Part shown: piece after piece, positions 21,952 to 32,769 of the stretch
Layout of the letters: each line of letters opens with the position of its first letter
Numbering within the stretch: position 1 is the stretch's first letter
DNA from: Sequoia sempervirens
Taxonomy: Eukaryota; Streptophyta; Pinopsida; Cupressales; Cupressaceae
Assembly (NCBI GenBank): GCA_007258455.2
Contig: VDFB02254930.1
Coordinates: 62,001-126,000 of the forward strand
DNA: 64,000 bases
Reading direction: 5' to 3'
Program-made: the position numbers and the translations under genes
Notes under the pieces: generated by a model
The model's database searches: none
The model's input: the letters and a program-made list of their open reading frames with translations, nothing else
What the model was told of the DNA's origin: nothing

Positions 21952-22748
21952 CTATATATAAACTGATGCTCTCTCACTTTCATTTGTGTGGAGACAGAAA
22001 ATGAAATTGTTGCATTGAGACTATTTCGAATAATAAAAGCTCTTGAGCATGATTTGCCTTGAATAACTTCTTATTATCAAATAGTAAGCGAGGTTGCATA
22101 TCATCTTCCGCCATAGATTAAAGTTAGCATTAGATTAAGTAGAATTTGTTTTGAAAGTTGGTTAATTGAATGAAAGATTGATCGTATTGATTCAATGGTG
22201 AAGTGTAGCTCATACTTTCTTCGAATGGATGATTTGCATTCGATGCGTAAAGTTAGCCTGAGCTCTTAATTGTGGAAACTTAACTTCAGCCTCATTCAAG
22301 GTTTGAAAATTATTCTCACAACCCTTGAAGATTGCACCCATTTTGCGTATGTTGTCCTGCAGGAGGCGAAACAAAGTGTGGTTTATTCCCTTCACCGAAT
22401 CCTTATTGTCTCTTGAGTTCTTAGGCATAGACTAGATTCTCCTAAACCCTATCCTTTTGCCATTTTTTTTGAGATCCATTGAAAGTCCTAATTGAGAGCC
22501 TTTAATGATAAATTCCCTAAGTCCTGAACTTGTGAAGATTTTCTTACGTAAGTCCCCTTGTTTATTACCAGCATATCACAACGGCCATTGAGCTTATCCA
22601 CACGTCGAGACCCGACTAAAGAAACCTTGGAATCGCCATATGATCTTCTCGCAATCTTAGCATACGCGGTGGTTTTTCAAGAGAGGATAGAGTGTCTTTG
22701 GGCATTTTATTCTGAAGTGTTCGGTGGATGATAAAATGTACACCAACA
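21952..22748 (+). promoter_or_regulatory. E2 candidate R-U5 end region
   Basis: TATA box CTATATATAAA at 21952, poly(A) signal AATAAA at 22032-22037, a conserved TTGAAGATTGCACC box near 22325, GTAAGT at 22558-22563, conserved stem-loop at about 22636-22666 (loop TTCTCGCAATCTTAG) and the 3' terminus at 22748. Six E copies share this order. No gene lies in it. Confidence 0.6.
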
Positions 22749-22753
22749 CGTCC

Positions 22754-23513
22754 GATGGCGGAGAGGGATGCAATCAGGTATGCGACACTACATCTGGAGG
22801 GAGTAGCTTACGATTGATGGCACCACGGAATGGTTATGTTACAGCATGACAGGATCACATCCTATCAGGAGTTTGTTGACAGGTTGGTAGAGCGGTTTGA
22901 CAGGAAGGATCCGGAATCCTACTTTAGAGACTTGGCTCAGTTGAGACATTGTGGCAGTTTGAAGTCCTATATTGGTGACTTTCAGAAGTTATCAGTCATG
23001 GTTTCGAACATTTCAGAGAGACGATTGGTAGTGCTCTTCATGGAGGGATTGACAGAGCCTTTGAGAGGTTGGATCAAAGCCTTTCATCCTCCTTCGCTAC
23101 AGGAAGCGATGAAGAAAGCACGAAGCATGGAGTTAGCAGCACCATCTAGTAGATTTAACTCCAAAGGTAATTCATCTTTCAGGGACAATAAGGGTTTTAA
23201 CAGAAACAGAGAGAAGTCTGATTTTAACAAAGAAAAATCAGATTCTAAGAATGATTCAAAGGGTAAATCAGCAGCACCACCTTTGGATCGAGAGGCCCTT
23301 AACGATCTACGCAGGAAGAAGCTTTGCTTCTACTGCAAAGGTCCCTATGACGCCAATCACGATTGTCCTCTAAGACCTAAGGGCAAGGCAAATCGAGTGA
23401 TGTGGGCGTATTACGAGGATTTGGAGTCAGAGAATTCCGGACAGCAGGATAGTTCTGAGGATTCAGAGTTAGAGGCTCCAGAGCCTAAGGCAGAGACAGA
23501 GTCAGAATTCTAG
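22754..23513 (+). pseudogene. gag: G1 gag, C-terminal part with zinc knuckle
   Basis: Continues the gag frame from 6527. It has an in-frame TGA at 22815 where gypsy Gag normally has Trp (YD*WHHG), then a retrotransposon gag domain (YFRDLAQLRHCGSLKSYIGD) and a basic Ser/Lys-rich linker. A zinc knuckle of chromovirus spacing (CFYCKGPYDANHDC, near 23324) follows, then an acidic tail. TAG at 23511 interrupts the run into pol; the frame is the same on both sides. Confidence 0.9.
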
Positions 23514-26277
23514 ATACAAGAGGCACGCTTATCTAGCATTCAGCAGGAGGGCTCATTCAGGATTCGTGGTGTGTTAGCAGGACAGAGGGTCATTACCCTT
23601 CTTGATACAGGAGCTACACATAATTTCATAGATGTTAGATTCATTGAGAAACGCGGACTCATCATTGAGGAGTTCGAGGGCATTAGGGTTAAGGTGGCCG
23701 ACGGATACACTTTGAGGTGTGAACGCATGATCAAGGATCTTCCTTTACGCTTGAACAATTATGAGTTCAAGGCTGATTACTACGTAGTTAACATGGGAGA
23801 TATTGATTTGGTCTTGGGAATGAAGTGGCTTCATTCATTGGAGGAAGTCACTCTTCGACTCAAGGACATGGAGATCCGTTTTGATGTTGACGGGAAGACA
23901 CACATACTAAAAGAAATTCGGGACAGCAACATCAAAACAATTTCTTTTCGTCGGATGGAGAGGCTCATGCGTCACGACATGGTAGAGTGGGCTGCCGAGT
24001 GCACTTTAGCACCGATACAGGAGGGACGGCAGAAGACTGAGTATCATCCAGACATTCAGCAATTGAGAGTCAAGCATGATAAGGTATTCAGTGATATTCC
24101 ACCAGGGAGACCTCTAGACAGGGGCATTGAGCATATTATTGAGCTTGAGGAGGGCGCCAATCCCGTTATGATTACGCCCTATAGACATCCTAAACGGCTG
24201 AAGGATGAGATCGAGAAAACGATCAAGGAGTTACTTGCTATGGGTCATATTTGGCCTAGCAAGTCACCATTCGCTTCTTAAGTTGTGTTGGTAAAGAAGA
24301 AGGATGGCACATTACGCATGTGTATTGACTACAGAGTCCTGAATAAGAGGACGATCAAAAACAGGTATCCGATACCGCGTATAGACGAGCTTATTGATGA
24401 GCTCCATGGTGCATGTTATTTCACTAAAATCGACTTACGGTCAGGGTATCACCAGATCAGGGTTCGTGAGCAGGACATAGAGAAGACTGCCTTCCATTGT
24501 CATTGTGGGCACTTCGAGTTCGTGGTGATGCCATTTGGGCTCACTAATGCACCAGCTACATTTCAGTCCACAATGAACAGATTTTTTCATTCACTGCTGA
24601 GGAGATTCGTATTGGTCTTCTTCGATGATATCCTTATATACAGCAGGACTTGGCAGGAGCATCTGGCTCACTTGGAGACCGTGTTGAGTATTCTTGAGAG
24701 GGAGTCCTTGTACGCCAAGGACTCCAAATGTGACTTGGGAATGACCGAATTGTTATATTTAGGTCATATCATCAGTGCAGGAGGAGTGCGGATGGATCCT
24801 GAAAAGATCCGCGCCATTATTGACTGGCCTACACCGGCAAACCTGACACAGTTGAGAGGGTTTCTAGGTTTATGTGGGTTCTACCGCAGATTCGTGAATG
24901 GTTATTCACGACATGCAGCCCCTATGACAGATTTACTGAAGAAGGGTGCATTTATTTGGACTCCTGAGGCACAGGAGTGTTTTATGAGGTTTAAGGAGTT
25001 GATGACTACATGCCCTGTTTTAGCACTACCAGACTTTACGAAGCCTTTTGAGCTTCAGTGCGATGCATCAGGTGAGGGCATTGGTGCGGTGCTTATGCAG
25101 GACAAGCACCCGATTGTGTATGAGAGCCGTAAACTCAGAGGGCCAGAGAGACTTTATAGCATATATGATAAGGAGATGCTTGCTATCATGCATGCCTTAG
25201 CAAAATTCAGGCAGTATCTTGTTGGCAGCAAATTTTGCATCAAAACTGACCATAACAGTTTGAGACACTTCTTGGGGCAGCGAGATCTGAATGATCGTCA
25301 GCAGAAGTGGGTCAGTAAATTGCAGGCATATGACTTTGATATCTCATATATCAAAGGTACACAGAACGTAGTAGCTGATGCTCTTTTACGCAAGCCATAC
25401 TTGAGCTCTATGGTTCACATTTCGGAGGATTGGAGGCATATGATTGTGGCAGAGTATGCCAAGGACACTTGGGTTTCCAGCGTTGTTGAGGGATCGATGG
25501 TAGATACCAGGTATACACTTGTAAATGACTTGATCATTTACAAGAACAGGATTTATTTGATCCCAGGGTCAGAAGTCAAGAACATAATCATGCGAGCCTT
25601 TCATGATGTACCGACTGCAGGACATCCCGGGTATTTCAAAACCTATAGACAGATACGGGAGAGATTCACATGGAAAGGACTCAAGGCAGATGTTCTTCAA
25701 GTCGCGGAGTGCCCTGCTTGTCAACAAGCAGTGAGAACACGTACCCGACAGTTTATTGCAGCCACTTCCGATTCCTGACAGAAGTGGGAATGCCTGTCGA
25801 TGGACTTTATTATGGGCTTGCCTAAAGCCCAAGGGGCGAGATTGCATATATGTAGTTGTGGATCGGCTGACGAAGTATGCCCACTTCTTTCCGATTACCA
25901 CTACTTACACAGCTACACAGGTGGCAGAGGTTTTCTTTCATGAGGTATTCAGACTACATGGGTTGCCTCGGAGCATCGTGAGCGACAGAGATAGTCGGTT
26001 CTTGAGTCACTTCTGGCAGGAGGTATTCAGACTCTGTGGGAGCGAGCTTACACCGAGCACCAGTTATCACCCGCAGATAGATGGGCAGACGGAGATAGTG
26101 AATAAGTGGGTGGAAGGTTACCTCAGAAATTATATTGCAGGGCAGCAGAAGGCATGGGTCAAGTGGATTCATTTGTGCGAGTATTGCTACAACACGACAT
26201 TCCACATGACTATTCAGATGTCCCCTTTTATGGCGTTGTACGGGTATGAGGCGCCGAGTTTTCTGATTTGCTACTGA
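23514..26277 (+). pseudogene. pol: G1 pol: protease, RT, RNase H, integrase
   Basis: Aspartic protease with LLDTGATHNFID near 23600. Reverse transcriptase from about 24130 with [13 protein letters not shown] and the catalytic FFDD ([10 protein letters not shown] near 24620). RNase H with [12 protein letters not shown] near 25060 and [10 protein letters not shown] near 25370. Integrase with an HHCC zinc module (H...H...CPAC near 25600-25720) and a core starting VVVDRLTKYAHFF. Lesions: TAA at 24279, TGA at 25776, a frameshift near 25832 at the start of the integrase core, TGA at 26275. The element cannot make a full polyprotein. Confidence 0.93.
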
Positions 26278-26827
26278 GTGACAGTAGAGTGCCGAGTGCT
26301 GGAGACTTATTGCAGGAGAGTCAGGATACTATGAGGGCTCTCAAGAAAAATATCGCCAAGGAACAAAAATCAGCAAAAACAGTATGCAGATCAGAAGAGG
26401 ACGAAGAGGCATTTTGACGTGGGTGACATGGTTTACCTCATGCCGCAGCCCTACCGTCAGTCCACTCTTAGAAGAGTGGGTCAGAGAAGCTTACACGCTA
26501 TTACGGTCCCTTCCTGGATCCTAAGGCGTGTTGGAGAGGTGGCTTATGAGCTTGAGCTTCCGCAGAGCGTGGTACACAATGTTTTCTATGTATCACCAAG
26601 AAGGTGTTGGGACATCGTGTGGTACCGTCACTTCTACCTCCTTAGATGATGAGGGAAAGTTGATTTTAGTACGAGTCCATCTTGTAGTACTGTGGAGAGA
26701 CAGCTTGCATAGGACTATCGTGGAATATCTCATGAAATGGAGAGCTTTGCCAATGGAGGATGCTACATGGGAGAGCGAGGATATTCTGCAAAGATCCGGA
26801 GTTGAGATTGCTTTAAGCAATTTGTGA
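26278..26827 (+). pseudogene. G1 integrase C-terminus and chromodomain
   Basis: Frame-shifted remainder. GDMVYL near 26422 is the GPF/Y-type integrase tail region, and IVEYLMKWRALPMEDATWE near 26720-26775 is the chromodomain-like motif that places G1 among plant chromoviruses. Stops near 26412 and frame changes near 26620 break it. The last frame ends with the TGA at 26825, nine bases before the 3' LTR. Confidence 0.85.
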
Positions 26828-26835
26828 GGGGCATC
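26822..26835 (+). other. G1 polypurine tract (degraded)
   Basis: TTGTGAGGGGCATC immediately precedes the 3' LTR. The GAGGGG core is the likely plus-strand primer; it is interrupted by pyrimidines. Confidence 0.5.
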
Positions 26836-28197
26836 GGCCATGTCCCTCTAGTTGACATCTCTCCGAGCACAGGATTAGCCTATTATGCGACCCTCGTAGG
26901 CTGATAGGTTGGATAGAGGGTCATGTTGGAGCTTGGCTCAGCTTCAGTTGGCAGTATTTGATCAGTTGGCTTTCGTTCGGGCTCATTAGGACGCTTCAAG
27001 CCTGAGTTGCTATTTTTAGCAGTATCTGGCACTCAGCGAGGGACCTTTGCTATTTTTAGTAGTATGGATGGATCACGTTCAAAATCACTTCCTTATTCGT
27101 CAGCTTCAGACGGCTCGAGCATCGGGTGAATATTGAGAGAGATATTAATATTTAATTGATTTAATTAAATATTAATTGTGGAAGCATTATAATATAAAGT
27201 TATAATATTTTAATTATAACTTAAGTGATTTTAGTGAAGGGGTCGCCCATCATGGAAAGGGGCCATTTGAGGAATATAATTTATAATTTAAAATTTGGCT
27301 GGAGACTATTGAAATAATTAAAAGAGAGAGGTCGAATTATTTAATAATCCCTATCTTTAAGGAATTCGCACTTTTCATGAAGTATAAGGCTTTTGCTTGG
27401 AAATTCGAGCCATTATGATTATTGTGAATTGAAAATTGATCAAGTTTCGTCAGAGCACGGAAGCCTAGGGTTTCAGTCTCAGTGCATTGGGTAACGAGCC
27501 ATCTCCAGTGAGAGCGATTTAGAGGGTGTGAAATATCATCCGATTTATTGCCAGGCAGAGGGATTTCTTCATCCAGAAGAAATTACAGAGCATTCAGAAG
27601 TTATTTGCATTCAGGGTTTCAGTTAGTAATTCATTACAGAGGAGATCTTGCATTGAGGCGTCATCCTTATTGATATTCTGGAGGGGTTTAAGATAGCCGT
27701 ACTTTGCATTCATTGCTGCTGCTGCAGCCGTACCTCCTGTCAGGCCGCACCATTCAAAAGGCCATACTTTTTACACAAAGGAATTCGCCTTCCTGTTTGG
27801 TCATCCAGCTTCATCCTTTTGGGCGCCTAGGTCACTGGATCATTGCTTGAACATTAGACGGAGGGAGAAGCAGTCATTAATGAAGCCGTACCATCATTTG
27901 CATTATTTCAGCTGGCAGCAATAACCAAGTTTTCTCAATTAAAAATATTATTTCCTTGTTGCATGTTATCAGACATTCCTTGTAATTTGTCCGGAAGATC
28001 AATAAATGATTAGCCAGTGTTAGATCTTGCATTCTCTATCAATATTATTGATATAGCATTTAGTTTGAATTTATTATCATTTTTATTGCAAAATCGCACT
28101 CTTCATATTCAAGCAAAAACATCAAAAAAACCAAAAAACTGCAAAAACAAACAAATATAGTCGGAATCAGAATCAGGGGGAAACAAGGGTTTCTACA
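26836..28197 (+). repeat. G1 3' LTR
   Basis: Aligns with 4447-5810 over its full length. It has two CTATTTTTAG sites near 27011 and 27051 and AATAAA at 28001-28006. It is followed by the TSD AATTG (28198-28202). Confidence 0.95.
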
Positions 28198-28582
28198 AAT
28201 TGAGGAGCAGGTAAAAGAAATTCGAGAGAAGATTCATGTGACAGCTGCAGAAGTGTTTGATCAAGAGATCGTCCAAGAAAAGGATATGCAGCTAGAGGAG
28301 CTGAAAAGAAAGGTTCATGAAGATTTCTTCTCGACTACTGGACCACTTTTAAGAAAGGATTTTGCGAGAGTGGCAAGTCTTTCGGCCATCCGGAATGACT
28401 TTAAGAAGGAGGAAGCAGAATGGGCAAATACCTTTGCCAAATGTGCAGAGAACTTGGATGAATTTGAATTCCGAATCAACATGCTGCCACTTGTCACGAT
28501 GGAGGAGGTCATTGCAGTAGTGTCCAGATTCGTCGAACGCAATGCTGCTCAGAAGGATAAGGATGCCTCTCCTAGAATATAG
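28198..28582 (+). pseudogene. E1 ORF, C-terminal end
   Basis: Starts directly after the G1 LTR and aligns with E2 at about 21430-21816 (EEQVKEIREKIHVTAAE ... SPRI, TAG at 28580). It holds the helical C-terminal domain of the family. With G1 and one AATTG removed it follows 4446. Confidence 0.85.
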
Positions 28583-28637
28583 TTTTAACTACCTCTCTAC
28601 TGATAGTTTACTGATAGATGACTCTTGTTATTTTGGG

Positions 28638-29516
28638 AAACCCTAATTAGGGTTTGGTTGTAATAATCTTGGCCGTTGATCTTGTTTTAATCTCGGCCCT
28701 TCATTTCATTTTTGAAACTCTATATAAAATGATGCTCTCTCACTTTCATTTGTGTGGAGACAGAGTATGAGATTGTTGCATTGAGACTATTTCAAATAAT
28801 AGAAGCTCTTGAGCATGATTTTCCTTGAATAACTTTTATTGTCAAATAGTAAGCGAGGTTGCATAGCTTCTTCCGCCATAGATTAAAGTTAGAACTAGAT
28901 TAAGTAGAATTTGCTTTGAAAGTTGGTTAATTGAATGAGAGATTGATCGTATTGATTCAATGGTGAAGTGTAGCTCATACTTTCTTCGAATGGATGATTT
29001 GCATTCGATGCATAAAGTTAGCCTGAGCTCTTAATTGTGGAAGCTTAACTTCAGCCTCATTCGAGGTTTGAAAATTATCATCACAACCCTTGAAGATTGC
29101 ACCCATTTTGCGTATGTTGTCCAACAGGAGGCGAAACAAAGTGTGGTTTATTCCCTTCACCGAGTCTTTACTGTCTCTTAAGTTCTTAGGCATAGAATAG
29201 ATTCTCTGAACCCTTATCCTTTTACCATTTTTTTGAGATCCACATCAAAAGTCCTAAGTGAAGAAAGCCTTCAATGATAAATTCCCTAAGTCCTGAACTT
29301 GTGAAGATTTTCTTACGTAAGTCCTCTTGTTTATTACCAGCATATCACAACGGCCATTGAGCTTATCCACACATCAAGACCCGACAAAAGAAACCTTGGA
29401 ATCGCCATATGATCTTCTTGCAATCTTAGCATACGCGGTGGTTTTTCAAGAGCGGATAGAGTGTCTTTGGACATTTTATTCTGTGTGTTCGGTGGATGAT
29501 AAAACGTACACCAACA
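28638..29516 (+). promoter_or_regulatory. E1 candidate R-U5 end region
   Basis: Telo-box palindrome at 28638-28655, TATA box CTATATAAAA at 28720-28729, GTAAGT at 29317-29322, stem-loop at 29406-29435 with an 18-nt loop ATCTTCTTGCAATCTTAG (one stem mismatch) and the terminus ACACCAACA at 29516. Nearly identical to E2. Confidence 0.6.
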
Positions 29517-30382
29517 AGTAGACATTTTGCTTGATAGTTTAGCATAGTGTGGAGAAGAAAGAAAGTTTTCCCTTTGAGAACTTTTGTAGAGATTGTTGTG
29601 TAAAACTTTCATGATAATAGATCTCTTCATTGATGGTGGAATTCGTCTTTGTCATGGATAGCTAGCAAGGTCTCTTCATCCTTCCGGATCCAAGTAGCAT
29701 AAAGTAGTGTAATTTTCATTTCATGCAAGTAGTTTACTCTGATGTGTGGTGTTTTATTGAGGTAGCTTCATTTCATTCCATACCACTAGCAGCTTGTTGA
29801 TGGCAAGTTCGCCTTGTGTGGTCCATTGGAGATTATCTTGAGTTTAACTTCAATTGTGATTTTGTATACTTACATGCGTTGTCCTGATGGTATATGTATG
29901 CTAAATTATAATTTGAATATCTTTTGCTATCCCTTTGAAGATTGCACTAATTTTGCTGAAGTTGTCCGACGTGAGGCTAGGTGAAATTCGGTCGAAGTCT
30001 ACTGAAATCGAGCTCCACATATCCTGCATTTAGAATAGAATATAAGTTTCTTAGGCCCTGCACTCATTTACTTTCTACACATTCCTGGTTAGTTTTAGGA
30101 AAATTTCATTCTTCAAAGCCAAATCATACACACAAATCCCCTTCAAATCATCCATCTACTGTTAACTACAAAAATCTTGAACAATTGTGTAAGTCCCCTC
30201 GTGAAAACAACAATTCACATCAAACCAACTGAGGGTATTCTAAGTATTTCGGAACCTTGGAGTTGAACGTGCGAACTTTCTCGCAATCTTAGCGCACGGA
30301 ATACTTTGATCAAGAGAGAACGGAGTAGCCTTCGGATTATTTTGTTCTGCTAATTGGTGCGGTCATAAAAATCACATCAATA
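29517..30382 (+). mobile_element. E0: 3' end of a subfamily B element, host of E1
   Basis: Aligns with the last 850 bases of E4 and E5 (TTTTCCCTTTGAGAACTTTTG near 29567, GTAAGT at 30189, stem CGTGCG/CGCACG at 30268-30298). It ends CACATCAATA at 30382, a TA where others have CA, consistent with C-to-T change. The rest of E0 lies left of the window because E1 is inserted in it. No gene remains in this piece. Confidence 0.75.
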
Positions 30383-31620
30383 GATAACTCACTCACTGTG
30401 GAGTTGGCTTCATTCCACACAACAACCTCAAGAGAGAACTTCCTCTGAAAACATCATTTGAGGGTTGAAAATCAAGGCGCCTTTTGGAAAATGTGCTCTT
30501 TTCATCCCAGAGAACCATTTTCCAAACTGGCCAAAATATCACTAAAACCCCGGTTATAGGTTGCTTAGTCAACTTTTGATCTGACAGAGACAGGCAATGG
30601 AGAGATGAATGCAACACGGATACGATGAATACCTGAGATCATAAAAAATAAAGCATTAAAGGGTCCAAAATCTCAAGCTCCTTTTTCAAAATGTGCTCTT
30701 TTGCTTTTGCCTCATTATTTTGACCAAGATTTAACCTCGCATTTGACCTCTGGCTTAGGCAATTCAACAACTCAAATTCACCCGCTGATGGATGCATTGC
30801 GAAGCCTAAGCAAATGTGAGACAAACATCCTAGGTGTCATTTGATCAAAAACCTTCATTTGACCCCTCAAAAAGATGGATGCCTTTCTCAAAAGTTTGGC
30901 TTTTCCCTCCATTGTTAGTCATTTTTCACCTTCCTCATTTCTCGCTAAATTCTTCGTAACAGGTGTTGAACATATCTTTTAGGATGGTTGGATAGCTCAT
31001 CGCGAAGCTGACAGTGTTCCCGAAAAATCCTCTTGGAAGTGACAAGTCTCAAAACTAACATCTGGGCCTCTAAAAACTAGGGCGCCTCTAGCCTCCAAGG
31101 GCTCTAGTGCTCCAGAGTTAGAAATTTTTTGATGATTTTCATCCCGGCAAAAAAACTCCTCCGAGATGAAGCATTACTTAGCACTTATCTTGCCGCAGAT
31201 TCTTCATGTGAGCGTTTTAGGCTTAGATTTCAACACCTAACATTTGACCATCTGCCATTGATGACTCCAAAAATCTCATTTCTCCACTTGAAAATGTGAA
31301 ATCTACCCACCAAACCTAGACTGAGTTTTAACTAAATCTAACTTCACCATTGTGATCGTGAAGCAAAATAAGCCAATCAAAACAATTTTCAGCCAATTCT
31401 GACAAGTTTCAATTTTTAGGGTTTCGGGGCCTAAAACAAGAGCTTGAAAACCCCTAATTTTCAATTTTTACAAATTTTATCAGTATCTTCTAGACATCAA
31501 ACTGACATAAAGTCCATACTCAACTTACCCAAAAACAGTGTTTTGACATCACTTTAACAAGGTTAAGACTCTATTAGGAAAATGCCTTAATGAAGCAAAA
31601 AATTTGGTTTGGGTACAACA
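30383..31620 (-). mobile_element. F1: F-family element, 5' end portion, host of E0
   Basis: Similar by eye (around 80% in clear stretches) to F2 35480-36412, and shares the terminus GGTACAACA at 31620 (TGTTGTACCC on the minus strand). It is built of degenerate 250-300 base modules, each with a GGCGCCTTTT/GTGCTCTTTT-type phrase (for example near 30476, 30680, 30880, 31080). No ORF. The right flank is ACACC; the left end is outside the window. Orientation is inferred from F2. Confidence 0.7.
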
Positions 31621-32068
31621 ACACCCTTGGCCTACAGGGGTGTTGGCGTAAAATCTAACACCTCTGGAGTGCAGGTTTGTACGGACAGCTATGTACACTA
31701 CGCAATGAGTGCTCTTCAAATTAGGAGGGGAAGCTCCCTCGTTGTGCTGGAATGCATGAAAAGAAAAGTAATCTAAGTCCTATCTTTTTGTTCTCAGCTG
31801 GAAGAGGCACAACGTTAAGAAAACCAAGAACGTAACAGCTAAGGATTTTCTGGTTTCGCAGATCATTAACTACAACTAAGCTAACTACTTTAAATCTATC
31901 CAGTTTCCTCAAGAAAACAGAGCATGAGGAAATGGAGCAGGGATGATTATCGGATGATAAAGGAGTTTAGATTCTCTACTTGAAGGCAAGGTGTCGCAAC
32001 TATCATCTCAATCTAAACAAGCTTATTGGGCACAAAACAGATTTAAGAATTTACCAAGACAACCTTAT

Positions 32069-32570
32069 GGAACCCTGTGTGGCATAACATTTGATCGAAA
32101 TAGTAAAGTCTTCACAAAACAGCCTTTATCATCACAACCTCTTGAAACCCTATGTGGCATAACCTTTGACTATAATGATAAAGATTCACAAAACTGATTT
32201 ATCACTGTAATTTCTCGAAACCCTATGTGGCATAACGATTGATCACAATGGTAAATTAACACAAAACAGATTTATCATCGCAATCTCTTGAAACCCTATG
32301 TGGCATAACAACTGATCACAATGGTAAAGATGTTCAAACAGATCTAACTATGGGAGGAATTTATCACGCCAATTTTATGGAACCCTATGTGGCATAACAC
32401 TTGATTGAAAGTAGTAAAGACTTCACAAAATGATTTTATCATCACAATCTCACGAAACCCTATGTGGCATAACACTTGATTGAAATGATAAAAGATTCAC
32501 AAGACATAAAGAATCCACCATTACAATTGCATGAAACCCTATGTGGGATAACACTTAATCATAATAGCGA
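32069..32570 (-). repeat. F2 tandem repeat, 7 copies of about 73-90 bp
   Basis: GAAACCCTATGTGGCATAAC recurs at 32069, 32144, 32217, 32290, 32379, 32454 and 32533, each followed by a TTGATCA..AATGGTAAA..CACAAAACAGATTTATCA-like stretch. Spacing is 73-89 bases, and copies are about 75-90% alike by eye. Confidence 0.85.
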
Positions 32571-32671
32571 AAACACATGAACAAATACCAAAAGAGCAAT
32601 ATTGAGGGCAAGGTAGGCGCAGCATATATTTCTCTCTCAAGCAAAAGTTAATTACAAATGAGCAAAAGCTC

Positions 32672-32684
32672 TTATTTATATACA
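32672..32684 (-). promoter_or_regulatory. F2 TATA-like box
   Basis: TGTATATAAATAA on the minus strand, placed where the solo-LTR model puts the U3/R border. Only position and resemblance support it. Confidence 0.45.
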
Positions 32685-32769
32685 TCAAGGTGTAGGGAAC
32701 CCTAAAATCACCTTGTGTTAACTACAGTCTCGCAAATGCATGCAAGATTAATTATTAAACCCTAATGAA

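Larger units (their letters stand above)
6528..22748 (+). mobile_element. E2: giant LTR-like element, subfamily A, complete, interrupted by E3
   Basis: Starts TGTTGTGACC at 6528 and ends ACACCAACA at 22748. The TSD CGTCC (6523-6527 and 22749-22753) lies in the G1 gag gene and its removal restores the gag frame. Without E3 it is about 7.07 kb. Start and end share no long direct repeat, so it does not have a normal LTR-internal-LTR structure. Contents in order: terminal hairpin, CCGCC repeat array, AT-rich stretch, ORF, telo-box palindrome, TATA box at 21952, AATAAA at 22032, conserved GTAAGT at 22558, conserved stem-loop near 22636-22666. This is what a giant solo LTR carrying a gene in U3 would look like (inference). 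Confidence 0.88.
4447..28197 (+). mobile_element. G1: Ty3/gypsy chromovirus LTR retrotransposon, interrupted by E2
   Basis: Complete element with two LTRs (4447-5810 and 26836-28197), TSD AATTG (4442-4446 and 28198-28202), a PBS complementary to initiator tRNA-Met, gag-pol in the order protease, reverse transcriptase, RNase H, integrase, and a chromodomain-like C-terminus. Without E2 and its duplication it is about 7.5 kb, normal for a plant chromovirus. It is dead: at least six in-frame stops and an integrase frameshift. A hand comparison of the LTRs gives about 35-40 differences over about 1,364 bp (near 3%), mostly transitions. It is inserted in the ORF of E1, and splicing it out joins the E1 ORF at 4446/28203. 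Confidence 0.95.
1..29516 (+). mobile_element. E1: giant LTR-like element, subfamily A, left end outside window, interrupted by G1
   Basis: This is the 3' part of an E-family element. Its pieces are 1-4446 and 28203-29516, separated by the gypsy element G1 and its AATTG duplication. The order matches E2 closely: AAGTCCGCC-type repeats, AT-rich DNA, a long ORF (decayed), a TATA box at 28720, and a terminal region ending in ACACCAACA at 29516. The left end lies before base 1, so its TSD cannot be verified; the right flank is AGTAG. It sits inside the 3' region of E0, because 29517 onward aligns with the E4 region that starts near 47750. Calling it a giant solo LTR is inference; the repeat family itself is clear. 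Confidence 0.8.
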
